DNA from: Bacillota bacterium
GTDB taxonomy: Bacteria > Bacillota > Clostridia > Lachnospirales > Lachnospiraceae
Assembly: GCA_023398855.1 (NCBI GenBank)
Contig: JAEWRS010000267.1
Location: 1-5,895, forward strand
Direction of reading: 5' to 3'
Length of the DNA: 5,895 nt
The notes beneath the pieces were generated by a model that did no database searches, was not told the origin of the DNA, and saw only the letters and a list, made by a program, of their open reading frames with translations. Both the position numbers and the translations under genes were made by a program. Every line of letters starts with the position of its first letter. Within the stretch, counting starts at the first letter, position 1. This document shows positions 1 through 5,895 of the stretch, piece by piece.

Positions 1-99
1 GTTATGGCCCAGGCATACAGGGATGCGGCAGATGCGGCGATCATGATGATTACGGACGGAGCGGAAGCAGCAATGAATTATTTTAACAGGAAGAAGTAA
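1..99 (+). CDS. pth: Peptidyl-tRNA hydrolase, C-terminal fragment (5' end outside window)
   Basis: The frame open from base 1 encodes 32 residues before a TAA stop at 97-99. It contains the pattern DAADAAIMMITDG followed by AAMNYFN and a basic RKK end. That is the typical last helix of bacterial peptidyl-tRNA hydrolase, where an alternating DA..A/I..I..G stretch leads to an AMN-x-FN tail. The enzyme releases peptides from prematurely dissociated peptidyl-tRNA in the cytoplasm so the tRNA can be reused. The catalytic residues lie upstream and cannot be checked here. Placement directly before mfd agrees with the pth-mfd gene order common in Firmicutes. The next gene starts 9 bases after this stop, so the two are probably co-transcribed. 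The identification rests on a short C-terminal stretch plus context, so it is probable rather than certain. Confidence 0.78.
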   Translation, partial: VMAQAYRDAADAAIMMITDGAEAAMNYFNRKK

Positions 100-103
100 G
101 GAG
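97..103 (+). promoter_or_regulatory. Ribosome binding site of mfd overlapping the pth stop codon
   Basis: The bases TAAGGAG contain both the pth stop codon (97-99) and a GGAG Shine-Dalgarno core (100-103). Five bases separate it from the ATG at 109. The overlap fixes the mfd start and suggests translational coupling, with ribosomes finishing pth helping initiation at mfd. Confidence 0.8.
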
Positions 104-108
104 ATTTC

Positions 109-3100
109 ATGAAGGATTTATTTGAAAAACCACTGAGGGAGTTAAAGGATTTTGAAGAACTTTCCGGAGATTTATTGAAAAAAGCCGGTCCTGTCATGGC
201 AAGCGGATGCATGGATTCCCAAAAGGTTCACCTGATGTACGAAACGGCAAAGCAGGAAGGCTTAAGGCTGGTGGTGACCTATGACGATACAAGAGCCAGG
301 GAAATCTATGAGGATCTGCGGTTCTTTGATTCTGATGTATGGCTGTATCCAGCCAGGGACCTTCTGTTTTTCAGTGCGGACATCCACGGGAATTTGCTCA
401 CAAAACAGCGCATGGCCGTGTTCCGCCACTTAATGGAAAAGTCCTCTGGCTGGGTGGTGACTACCTTTGACGGGCTGATGGATCACCTTCTCCCTCTTCA
501 GTATTTAAAGGAGCAGGTGCTGACTGTGGAGGCCGGCCAGACCATTGACGTGGAAAAATGGAAAAAACATCTTACAGAGCTGGGCTATGAGCGCATGGGC
601 CAGGTGGATGGCATGGGCCAGTTCTCCATCAGGGGAGGAATCATTGATGTGTTTCCTTTGACCGAAGAGCTGCCGGTGCGCATTGAACTGTGGGATGACG
701 AGGTGGATTCTATCAGGACCTTTGATCTTGAGAGCCAGAGGTCCATTGAGCAGCTGGAGAGCATCCGCATCTATCCTGCCACGGAAATGGCCATGACAGG
801 AAAGCAGATCCAGGAAGGTTTGGAAATACTTGAAAAGGAAGCAAAAAAGTATGAAAAGGATTTAAGAGCCCAGTCAAAGATCCAAGAGTCTGCCAGGATC
901 CGTTCCATTGTGTCTGAATTTTCAGAGGGGCTGAAGGTGGGGCTCAGACAGCATGGACTGGACGGATATATTCATTATTTCTGCCAGGAGAGCGTGTCTT
1001 TTCTGGAGTATTTTCATGGGGAAAACACAGTACTGTTTCTGGATGAGCCGGAACGGCTTAGGGAAAAGGGAGAAACAGTGGAAATGGAGTTCCGGGAAAG
1101 CATGATTCACCGCCTGGAAAACGGCTATCTCCTCCCCGGACAGACCGGACTTCTATTCTCGGCCAAAGAAATGCTTGCCAGGGTCCAGACAAAAACCACG
1201 GTGTACCTCACCGGTCTGGAACAAAAGCTTTCCGGGTTTACGGTGAAAAACCGATACAGCTTCCAGGTAAAGAATGTTAATACTTATCAGAACGGCTTTG
1301 AGCTTTTAATAAAGGATTTGACCAGATGGAAAAAGGAAGGGTACCGGGTGATCCTTTTATCTGCTTCCAGGACCAGGGCCAGCCGTCTTGCAGGGGATTT
1401 AAGGGAATATGACTTACGGGCCTACTGTCCTGACGAGGCAGGAGAGAGACGGGAGGTGAAGCCAGGGGAAATTCTGGTCACCTTTGGAAGCCTCCACCGG
1501 GGTTTTGAATACTCCATGATCAAGTTTATCGTCATCACGGAAGGCGATATGTTCGGTGTGGAGAAAAAGAAGCGGAAACGGAAAAAAACCACCTATGAAG
1601 GAACCAAGATCCAGAATTTTTCCGACCTGTCCATTGGCGATTATGTGGTTCATGAGGACCATGGCCTTGGTATCTATAAGGGAATTGAAAAAATCCAGCA
1701 GGATGGGGTTATCAAGGATTACTTAAAGGTAGAGTATGCTGATAACGGAAATCTGTATCTCCCCGCCACAAGGCTTGACGGCATCCAGAAATATGCAGGC
1801 GCAGAGGCGAAAAAGCCAAAGCTGAACCGTCTGGGAGGAGACCAGTGGAACCGGACCAAGACCAGAGTAAAAGGTGCGGTTAAAGAGATTGCAAAGGAGC
1901 TGGTGCAGCTTTATGCAGCCAGGCAGCAGACCCATGGATTTCAGTACGGAGAGGATACGGTATGGCAGAAGGAATTTGAAGAGATGTTTCCTTACGAGGA
2001 AACGGAGGATCAGTGGGATGCCATTGAGGCCACCAAGGAGGACATGGAGAGTAAGAAAATTATGGACCGTCTGATCTGCGGGGACGTTGGATACGGGAAG
2101 ACGGAAATCGCCTTAAGGGCCGCATTCAAAGCAGTCCAGGATGGAAAGCAGGTGGTCTACCTGGTTCCCACCACCATTCTTGCCCAGCAGCATTACAACA
2201 CCTTTGCCCAACGGGTGAAGGATTTCCCCGTCCGGGTGGATTTAATGTCACGTTTCCGCACACCGGGACAGATGAAAAAAACTTTGGAGGATTTAAAGCG
2301 GGGCACGGTGGACATTGTGATCGGAACCCACAGGGTCTTGTCAAAGGATGTTCATTTTAAGGATCTGGGACTTCTCATTATTGATGAGGAACAGCGTTTC
2401 GGTGTGGCCCATAAGGAAAAGATCAAGCAGCTGAAGGAAAATGTAGACGTGCTGACCTTAACGGCAACTCCTATACCCAGAACACTGCACATGAGCCTGG
2501 TGGGAATCAGGGACATGAGCGTTCTGGAGGAGCCTCCTGTGGACCGTATGCCCATTCAGACCTATGTCATGGAACACAACGATGAAATGGTGCGGGAAGC
2601 CATTCACCGGGAGATTTCCAGAGGAGGACAGGTGTATTATGTGTACAACCGGGTAAGTAACATTGATGAGGTGGCAAACCACATTGCCGCCCTGGTTCCT
2701 GAAGCAGCGGTGACCTTTGCCCACGGGCAGATGCATGAGCATGAACTGGAGCGGATTATGTTTGACTTTGTAAACGGGGAAATCGATGTACTGGTCTGCA
2801 CTACCATCATTGAAACTGGCCTTGATATATCCAACGCAAATACAATGATTATCCAGGATGCCGACCACATGGGCCTTTCCCAGCTGTACCAGCTGCGGGG
2901 CCGGGTGGGGCGTTCCAGCCGGACTGCCTATGCATTTCTCATGTATAAGCGGGATAAGCTGCTGAAGGAAGAAGCGGAAAAGCGTCTTCAGGCCATCCGG
3001 GAATTTACGGAACTGGGCTCCGGAATCAAGATTGCCATGAGGGATTTAGAGATCCGTGGGGCAGGAAATGTTCTGGGGTCAGAGCAGCACGGACACATGG

Positions 3101-3660
3101 AGGCCGTTGGATATGACCTTTACTGTAAGCTCTTAAATCAGGCGGTTTTAGAACTGAAAGGGCAGAGGAAAGAAGAGGAAAGCTATAACACCGTGGTTGA
3201 CTGCGACATTGACGCATACATTCCCACTTCCTATATTAAGAATGAATATCAGAAGCTTGACATATACAAGCGGATTTCCGGCATTGAGAATGAAGAAGAG
3301 TATATGGATATGCAGGATGAACTCATGGACCGTTTCGGAGATATTCCAAGGCCGGTTGATAACCTGTTAAAGGTAGCCGGCTTAAAGGCTCTGGCCCATC
3401 TGGCTTATGTGACTGAGGTGAATATCAACCGCCAGGAGATCCGCCTGACCATGTATAAGAATGCAAAACTGAGAGTGGAAGGGATTCCCAGGATCATTGA
3501 TGCGTATAAGGGGGATTTAAAATTCCAGATGGGGGAAGAACCCAGGTTTACGTATCTTGACAGAAAGAAGAATAAAACCACCGATGCGATGATCAGCCAG
3601 GCAGAGGTAATCCTAAAGCAAATGCAGGAGTTGTCTGAAAAAAATGAAAAAATGCAGTAA
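109..3660 (+). CDS. mfd: Transcription-repair coupling factor (Mfd), ATP-dependent DNA translocase
   Basis: Mfd binds RNA polymerase stalled at DNA lesions, pushes it off by ATP-driven translocation and recruits UvrA for nucleotide excision repair. The 1183 residues match the usual family length (about 1150-1180). Visible in order: a UvrB-homology region with no working Walker A (about 1-345, [12 protein letters not shown] at 172-183); a polybasic linker at 486-493; the CarD-like polymerase-interaction domain (about 505-600, VHEDHG at 514-519); and the RecG-like motor. Motor motifs are FPYEETEDQ (627-635), Walker A GDVGYGKT (658-665), DEEQ (759-762), TATPIPRT (785-792), TTIIETG (898-904) and QLRGRVGR (928-935). 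The C-terminal TRCF domain begins near 1025 (DCDIDAYIP). No frameshift or missing motor residue is seen. The ATG at 109 has a well-placed Shine-Dalgarno. No hairpin terminator follows, so readthrough into the next small gene is possible. Confidence 0.98.
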   Translation: MKDLFEKPLRELKDFEELSGDLLKKAGPVMASGCMDSQKVHLMYETAKQEGLRLVVTYDDTRAREIYEDLRFFDSDVWLYPARDLLFFSADIHGNLLTKQRMAVFRHLMEKSSGWVVTTFDGLMDHLLPLQYLKEQVLTVEAGQTIDVEKWKKHLTELGYERMGQVDGMGQFSIRGGIIDVFPLTEELPVRIELWDDEVDSIRTFDLESQRSIEQLESIRIYPATEMAMTGKQIQEGLEILEKEAKKYEKDLRAQSKIQESARIRSIVSEFSEGLKVGLRQHGLDGYIHYFCQESVSFLEYFHGENTVLFLDEPERLREKGETVEMEFRESMIHRLENGYLLPGQTGLLFSAKEMLARVQTKTTVYLTGLEQKLSGFTVKNRYSFQVKNVNTYQNGFELLIKDLTRWKKEGYRVILLSASRTRASRLAGDLREYDLRAYCPDEAGERREVKPGEILVTFGSLHRGFEYSMIKFIVITEGDMFGVEKKKRKRKKTTYEGTKIQNFSDLSIGDYVVHEDHGLGIYKGIEKIQQDGVIKDYLKVEYADNGNLYLPATRLDGIQKYAGAEAKKPKLNRLGGDQWNRTKTRVKGAVKEIAKELVQLYAARQQTHGFQYGEDTVWQKEFEEMFPYEETEDQWDAIEATKEDMESKKIMDRLICGDVGYGKTEIALRAAFKAVQDGKQVVYLVPTTILAQQHYNTFAQRVKDFPVRVDLMSRFRTPGQMKKTLEDLKRGTVDIVIGTHRVLSKDVHFKDLGLLIIDEEQRFGVAHKEKIKQLKENVDVLTLTATPIPRTLHMSLVGIRDMSVLEEPPVDRMPIQTYVMEHNDEMVREAIHREISRGGQVYYVYNRVSNIDEVANHIAALVPEAAVTFAHGQMHEHELERIMFDFVNGEIDVLVCTTIIETGLDISNANTMIIQDADHMGLSQLYQLRGRVGRSSRTAYAFLMYKRDKLLKEEAEKRLQAIREFTELGSGIKIAMRDLEIRGAGNVLGSEQHGHMEAVGYDLYCKLLNQAVLELKGQRKEEESYNTVVDCDIDAYIPTSYIKNEYQKLDIYKRISGIENEEEYMDMQDELMDRFGDIPRPVDNLLKVAGLKALAHLAYVTEVNINRQEIRLTMYKNAKLRVEGIPRIIDAYKGDLKFQMGEEPRFTYLDRKKNKTTDAMISQAEVILKQMQELSEKNEKMQ

Positions 3661-3687
3661 TTGTCTTTTTAAATTTGGTTTATTTGG

Positions 3688-3715
3688 TTGATTTTTGTCC
3701 CTTTTCTGATATACT
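3688..3715 (+). promoter_or_regulatory. Candidate SigA promoter with extended -10, upstream of the 61-codon gene
   Basis: A TTGATT element (3688-3693) is followed after 16 bases by TATACT (3710-3715). TG lies at 3707-3708, giving the extended -10 pattern TGNTATACT. The predicted start near 3722 would leave a leader of about 67 bases before the ATG at 3790. Both hexamers match the vegetative consensus at four or five of six positions. This suggests the small gene downstream has its own vegetative promoter even though no terminator isolates it from mfd. No expression evidence can be read from sequence alone. Confidence 0.6.
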
Positions 3716-3776
3716 AATAGTAGAAGAAAAGTTTAGTTCCAGTTGCTATCTTTGTTTCAAAATTAATGGTTCGGAG

Positions 3777-3784
3777 AAAGGTGG
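3777..3784 (+). promoter_or_regulatory. Ribosome binding site deciding the start of the 61-codon gene
   Basis: AAAGGTGG lies five bases before the ATG at 3790, a normal distance. An in-frame ATG at 3766 lies upstream of this site and has no purine-rich match in front of it, so 3790 is the better start. Confidence 0.7.
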
Positions 3785-3789
3785 TAGCC

Positions 3790-3975
3790 ATGGATGTTTT
3801 AGGTATGTATCTTCTTCAGAGAGTGTCAAATGAATTGACTATTCAAAAGTATGGTTCTTTTGAAAATTATTTTGTAACTCCCATTCCAGATAACACCGCT
3901 GCAAAAGCGGCTCATGAAGGTTATATATCATCTTCAAAGGAAGTGCAGCGCCGTGTGAGGCAGGGAGACTTTTAA
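3790..3975 (+). CDS. Small conserved-looking protein of unknown function (61 residues)
   Basis: I do not recognise this protein. The start chosen, ATG 3790, gives 61 residues beginning MDVLGMYLLQRVSNELT. A start at 3766 would add eight residues (MVRRKVVA) but would place the Shine-Dalgarno inside the coding sequence. The N-terminal 15 residues could form a short amphipathic helix. The middle is aromatic (YGSFENYF) followed by VTPIPDNTAA. The end is polar and basic (EVQRRVRQGDF). There is no signal peptide, convincing membrane segment, cysteine pair or known motif. The gene appears real because it has a good ribosome binding site, an upstream extended -10 promoter and a downstream hairpin terminator, so it could be a single-gene unit between mfd and spoVT. 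It is probably cytoplasmic. Its function is unknown, and its position next to spoVT is not evidence of a sporulation role. Confidence 0.72.
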   Translation: MDVLGMYLLQRVSNELTIQKYGSFENYFVTPIPDNTAAKAAHEGYISSSKEVQRRVRQGDF

Positions 3976-4025
3976 CTGGGCGTCAGGAACTTTTCTTCTG
4001 CATGCAATAAGCTGAATTTTATCTG

Positions 4026-4076
4026 AAAAATCAGGGTTCGACTTTTTTTTAACAGTCGGCCCTGATTTTAAATTTT
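4026..4076 (+). terminator. Hairpin terminator after the 61-codon gene
   Basis: AAAATCAGGG (4027-4036) pairs perfectly with CCCTGATTTT (4060-4069). Inside it, after a small asymmetric bulge, CGACT (4039-4043) pairs with AGTCG (4054-4058) around a T-rich loop. The descending arm ends in TTTT and is followed by AAATTTT. The U-tract is interrupted, so efficiency on the plus strand may be moderate. The A-run on the left arm would give a U-run for minus-strand transcription. It separates the 61-codon gene from the spoVT promoters, which start just downstream. Confidence 0.72.
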
Positions 4077-4103
4077 GGGAAAAATGGCAGACTTAAGTAT
4101 AAT
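4075..4103 (+). promoter_or_regulatory. Candidate SigA promoter of spoVT
   Basis: TTGGGA (4075-4080) and a perfect TATAAT (4098-4103) are separated by the optimal 17 bases. The predicted start near 4110 would give a leader of about 58 bases before spoVT. It lies immediately after the terminator hairpin. It overlaps the SigG-like promoter described separately, so only one may be used, or both at different times. The perfect -10 is the strongest single promoter element in the window. Confidence 0.5.
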
Positions 4104-4125
4104 CTGATGCATTCGTAGCAAAATA
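4097..4125 (+). promoter_or_regulatory. Candidate SigG (forespore) promoter of spoVT
   Basis: GTATA (4097-4101) and CAAAATA (4119-4125) are 17 bases apart. They fit the forespore SigG pattern known from Bacillus subtilis (G-x-ATR, then CATAxTA after 17-18 bases) with one mismatch in the -10. SpoVT is a known SigG-dependent gene in B. subtilis, which makes the match biologically plausible. The predicted start is near 4132. The GTATA overlaps the SigA-type TATAAT, so the assignment is not unique. Confidence 0.5.
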
Positions 4126-4140
4126 ATATCAGTGATATTA
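4124..4140 (+). promoter_or_regulatory. 17-bp palindrome in the spoVT leader, possible operator
   Basis: The sequence TAATATCAGTGATATTA is a perfect inverted repeat with 8-base arms around a central G at 4132. It begins at the end of the SigG-like -10, and its centre sits at the predicted SigG start, or about 22 bases downstream of the SigA-like start. Either position suits a repressor. SpoVT itself, reported to be autoregulated in B. subtilis, is one candidate binder. This is inference; a weak AT-rich 5' hairpin in the mRNA is the alternative. Confidence 0.45.
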
Positions 4141-4168
4141 AAATGCACAAGATGGAGGAATTTTAATT

Positions 4169-4717
4169 ATGAAAGCAACTGGTATTGTAAGAAGAATTGA
4201 TGACCTGGGACGCGTAGTAATTCCTAAAGAAATCAGAAGGACGCTCCGGTTAAGAGAAGGGACTCCGCTTGAAATATTTACAGACAGGGAAGGAGAAATA
4301 ATTTTAAAGAAGTATTCTCCGATGGTAGAACTTACTGCTTTTGCCTCTCAATATGCAGAAGCCATGGCTCAGACTACCGGACTTACCGTATGTATCTGCG
4401 ACAGAGATCAGATTATTGCAGTCGCAGGAGGATCCAAGAAAGAACTTCTGCAGAAAACCATCAGCAAGCAGCTGGAAAACATGATCAATGAACGGATGGT
4501 TGTTGTATCCGGAAAAGATGAAAAGGGATTTATCCCGTTGTCAGGGGAAACCCTGGAAGGGATAACGGCTCAGGTAGTGGCTCCCATTATCTGTGAAGGT
4601 GATGCCATAGGAGCGGTAGCTTTATTGAGCAAAGAGCCCAGAGCCCGGTTTGGAGATATGGAGACAAAGCTGGCCACAACGGCAGCAGGATTTTTAGGCC
4701 GCCAGATGGAAGGCTGA
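4169..4717 (+). CDS. spoVT: Stage V sporulation protein T, AbrB-family transcription regulator
   Basis: SpoVT is a DNA-binding regulator of late forespore gene expression and spore maturation. It modulates SigG-dependent genes in B. subtilis. The 182 residues match the family length (about 178-180). Residues 1 to about 52 are the swapped-hairpin AbrB domain, with the signature MKATGIVRRIDDLGRVVIPK followed by EIRRTLRLREGTPLEIF. Residues from about 56 to the end form the GAF-like C-terminal domain (ELTAFASQYAEAMAQTTGL, then GFIPLSGETLEG and a VVAPII core). That domain separates SpoVT from the short AbrB/Abh proteins, and the ligand it senses is not evident from sequence. The start is well supported: GGAGG at 4154-4158 lies 10 bases before ATG. 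It has its own promoter region with SigA-like and SigG-like elements plus a palindrome. A small gene follows after 37 bases. No truncation or oddity is seen. Confidence 0.96.
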   Translation: MKATGIVRRIDDLGRVVIPKEIRRTLRLREGTPLEIFTDREGEIILKKYSPMVELTAFASQYAEAMAQTTGLTVCICDRDQIIAVAGGSKKELLQKTISKQLENMINERMVVVSGKDEKGFIPLSGETLEGITAQVVAPIICEGDAIGAVALLSKEPRARFGDMETKLATTAAGFLGRQMEG

Positions 4718-4739
4718 TTAAATGCAGTACGCATGAAGC

Positions 4740-4746
4740 AGGAGGT
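4740..4746 (+). promoter_or_regulatory. Strong ribosome binding site of the 47-codon gene
   Basis: AGGAGGT, a near-complete match to the 16S rRNA anti-Shine-Dalgarno, ends eight bases before the ATG at 4755. It is the strongest ribosome binding site in the window and is the main argument that the short downstream frame is translated. Confidence 0.75.
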
Positions 4747-4754
4747 GAAAAATT

Positions 4755-4898
4755 ATGAAGGTATTTGTGCCTGAGGAAGATAATTACAGTGATGGTGATA
4801 TCCCTGAAATCGATACAGAGCCATATAAAGACGGATCCTATGTGGAACCATTGCCGGAGTCAGAGCGTCCAAGACGGGATGGCCCGGGCGGCAACTAA
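4755..4898 (+). CDS. Small acidic protein of unknown function (47 residues), downstream of spoVT
   Basis: I do not recognise this protein. The frame starts at ATG 4755 and stops at TAA 4896-4898. It begins MKVFVPEEDNYSDGDIPEID and ends ERPRRDGPGGN. It has 13 acidic and 5 basic residues and no cysteine or histidine. With no hydrophobic stretch, it is unlikely to be secreted or membrane-bound and is probably disordered. The tail is proline- and glycine-rich after an Arg pair. It lies 37 bases after spoVT with no terminator between, and a strong hairpin terminator follows 37 bases after its stop, so spoVT and this gene probably form one transcript. Its length is below common gene-calling cut-offs, so it may be missing from annotations. 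A peptide precursor, a small regulatory partner of SpoVT or a spore component are all possible, but nothing in the sequence decides between them. Confidence 0.68.
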   Translation: MKVFVPEEDNYSDGDIPEIDTEPYKDGSYVEPLPESERPRRDGPGGN

Positions 4899-4934
4899 GC
4901 AGATGTTTTTGGCATCATTCATTCAGAAACGCAC

Positions 4935-4985
4935 AAAAAAGAAACGGCCCGGGCACATGACAATGTGTTCCGGCCGTTTCTTTTT
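4935..4985. terminator. Bidirectional intrinsic terminator between convergent genes
   Basis: AAAAAGAAACGGCC (4936-4949) pairs perfectly over 14 bases with GGCCGTTTCTTTTT (4972-4985). After a C-C mismatch the stem continues through one G-C and two G-T pairs into CACAT/ATGTG around a GACA loop. A-run on the left and T-run on the right allow termination in both directions. It ends the spoVT-47-codon transcript on the plus strand and the hydrolase transcript on the minus strand, which stops at 4998. Confidence 0.92.
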
Positions 4986-4997
4986 CATGGAGACTGA

Positions 4998-5895
4998 TTA
5001 ATTAATGACCTGGTCTCCATCCTTGATGCAGTAATTTACTTTTACACCCAGTTCCTCCATCCATTGCCGGGTCTCCAGAGTCTTCCAGTCCCCGCTGCCA
5101 ATCCCGCCGCCGTTGTCATTGTTCCATAACCACAGTGGGCAGGGCCAAAGCGCGATCTGAGGCTTGATGATAGAGTACACATCTTTGCTGACCCCGTACT
5201 GACCGTGATGGGACATCTGGACAATGTCGCTTTTTAAATCTTCCGCACTGCGTTCCTGGGACAAAAGCTGTCCGGCTTCCGGGCCCATATCACCAAGCAC
5301 CAGGATGCTTACATTATTTAAGAAAAACTTATAGGCAACGGAGCTGTTATTGACGGAAGTGGCATCCAGAAGATAGGGGTTATTCAAAACCTTGGCTTTT
5401 ATCTGTCCTAACTGGATTTCCTGATCCTTTTTCACAGTATGAAGCTTTTCTGCGGGAAGAGTGGAGAGCGCTGATATCAGACTGTACACCATATCGTTCC
5501 GGGAAGGCTCTACCTTTTCGTACCAGGAAGTATCTGCAAGGGAATAATACACATTGTCAATGGTGATCTGACTGTCAGGATTGCCCAGAATCTGTACGAG
5601 AGCACCAACATGATCTGAGTGCGGATGGGTAATAAACCAACCGGAAACATGTCCGCCTTTGGATCGGAGTACTTCCGTTAAGTGTGCTGCATCCATGTCC
5701 CAGCCGCCGTCAATGACCACAAGGGTGCCATCCTTGTCCTGCAATACCATGGAAAGCATCTGCCGGTTGTTGGAATTTGCAAGCAGAGATAAGCTGCCTC
5801 CTTGAAAGAGCTTGCTGCCTGGTCCGATATTAAGGGAAGGTCCAAAGCTCATGCCCCGTGCAGTCAAATCCCCAGCCGGGGTGGCAGGTGTGAGA
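4998..5895 (-). CDS. Metallo-beta-lactamase-fold hydrolase, ComEC-like (5' end outside window)
   Basis: The minus-strand frame stays open to the window edge (LTPATPAGDLTARGMSF before the recognisable fold), so the true start lies beyond 5895. The visible part has 298 codons. Motifs seen on the minus strand: VVIDGG; the metal-binding HPHSDH at 5627-5610; LGD with D at 5291-5289, followed by GPEAGQLLSQ; and MSHHGQYG with the histidine pair at 5210-5205. The spacing and the GD...E...SHHG order match the soluble domain of ComEC/Rec2-type proteins (COG2333 group) rather than classical beta-lactamases or glyoxalases. No membrane segments are visible, so this is a stand-alone hydrolase. The Thr/Pro/Ala-rich N-terminal stretch could be a linker after an exported or lipoprotein N terminus, which cannot be checked here. 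A conserved-looking Trp/Pro region (LWPCPLWLWNNDNGGG) lies near the C-terminus. The substrate is unknown; phosphodiester hydrolysis is a family-based guess. It is convergent with spoVT. Confidence 0.85.
   Translation of the reverse strand, partial: LTPATPAGDLTARGMSFGPSLNIGPGSKLFQGGSLSLLANSNNRQMLSMVLQDKDGTLVVIDGGWDMDAAHLTEVLRSKGGHVSGWFITHPHSDHVGALVQILGNPDSQITIDNVYYSLADTSWYEKVEPSRNDMVYSLISALSTLPAEKLHTVKKDQEIQLGQIKAKVLNNPYLLDATSVNNSSVAYKFFLNNVSILVLGDMGPEAGQLLSQERSAEDLKSDIVQMSHHGQYGVSKDVYSIIKPQIALWPCPLWLWNNDNGGGIGSGDWKTLETRQWMEELGVKVNYCIKDGDQVIN

Noticed and set aside
2458..2868. A 136-codon minus-strand frame inside mfd
   Set aside because: It lies opposite the most conserved motor motifs of mfd, has no recognisable domain and no ribosome binding context; it is a shadow of the coding strand.
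3673..3689. Direct repeat ATTTGGTT twice, nine bases apart, after mfd
   Set aside because: Only two short T-rich copies in an AT-rich gap; no further unit or known site, so chance is sufficient explanation.
3766..3789. Upstream in-frame ATG for the 61-codon gene
   Set aside because: No Shine-Dalgarno precedes it; the good site at 3777-3784 points to ATG 3790.
4097..4168. Possible riboswitch or structured leader in front of spoVT
   Set aside because: The leader is at most about 60 bases, contains only one short AT palindrome and lacks the conserved cores of known riboswitches or a terminator/antiterminator pair.
4765..5001. A 78-codon plus-strand frame starting with TTG and running through the terminator
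   Set aside because: It has no ribosome binding site, overlaps the better-supported 47-codon gene in another frame and reads through the hairpin terminator at 4935-4985.
5865..5867. TTG as the start codon of the minus-strand hydrolase
   Set aside because: The frame is open further upstream to the window edge and there is no ribosome binding site in front of the TTG, so the gene is treated as 5'-incomplete.
1..5895. Search for mobile elements, CRISPR arrays, tRNA or rRNA genes
   Set aside because: No transposase-like frame, terminal inverted repeats, regularly spaced repeats or RNA-gene signatures were seen; gene order is ordinary for a Clostridia chromosome.

Overview
The window looks like chromosomal core sequence from a spore-forming member of the Clostridia, most likely a Lachnospiraceae / Lacrimispora-like organism. 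This rests on the gene set (pth, mfd, then the sporulation regulator spoVT), strong AGGAGG-type ribosome binding sites, moderate GC content, and AT-rich intergenic regions with consensus-like Gram-positive promoters. The taxonomic call is an inference; no rRNA or other marker is present.

Layout. Positions 1-99 hold the last 32 codons of a gene that reads as peptidyl-tRNA hydrolase (pth). Its stop codon overlaps the Shine-Dalgarno sequence of mfd (109-3660), a full-length 1183-residue transcription-repair coupling factor with every expected motif. After mfd there is a leading extended -10 promoter and a 61-codon gene of unknown function (3790-3975), closed by a hairpin terminator (4027-4069). 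Next comes spoVT (4169-4717), an AbrB-type forespore transcription factor. Its upstream region packs two overlapping candidate promoters (one SigA-like, one SigG-like) and a 17-bp near-perfect palindrome that could be an operator. A short acidic 47-codon gene (4755-4898) with an excellent ribosome binding site follows spoVT by 37 bases and probably shares its transcript. A long bidirectional terminator (4935-4985) separates this unit from a convergent minus-strand gene (4998-5895, 5' end outside the window). That gene encodes a metallo-beta-lactamase-fold hydrolase resembling the stand-alone ComEC-type domain.

How the parts relate. pth and mfd are translation and repair housekeeping genes, almost certainly co-transcribed. 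The 61-codon gene and spoVT are separate transcription units. The spoVT-47-codon pair is the only part with a sporulation signature. The minus-strand hydrolase is an unrelated neighbour. I see no mobile element, CRISPR array, tRNA or rRNA. No complete novel multi-gene system is evident; the least explained items are the two small genes and the compact spoVT control region.
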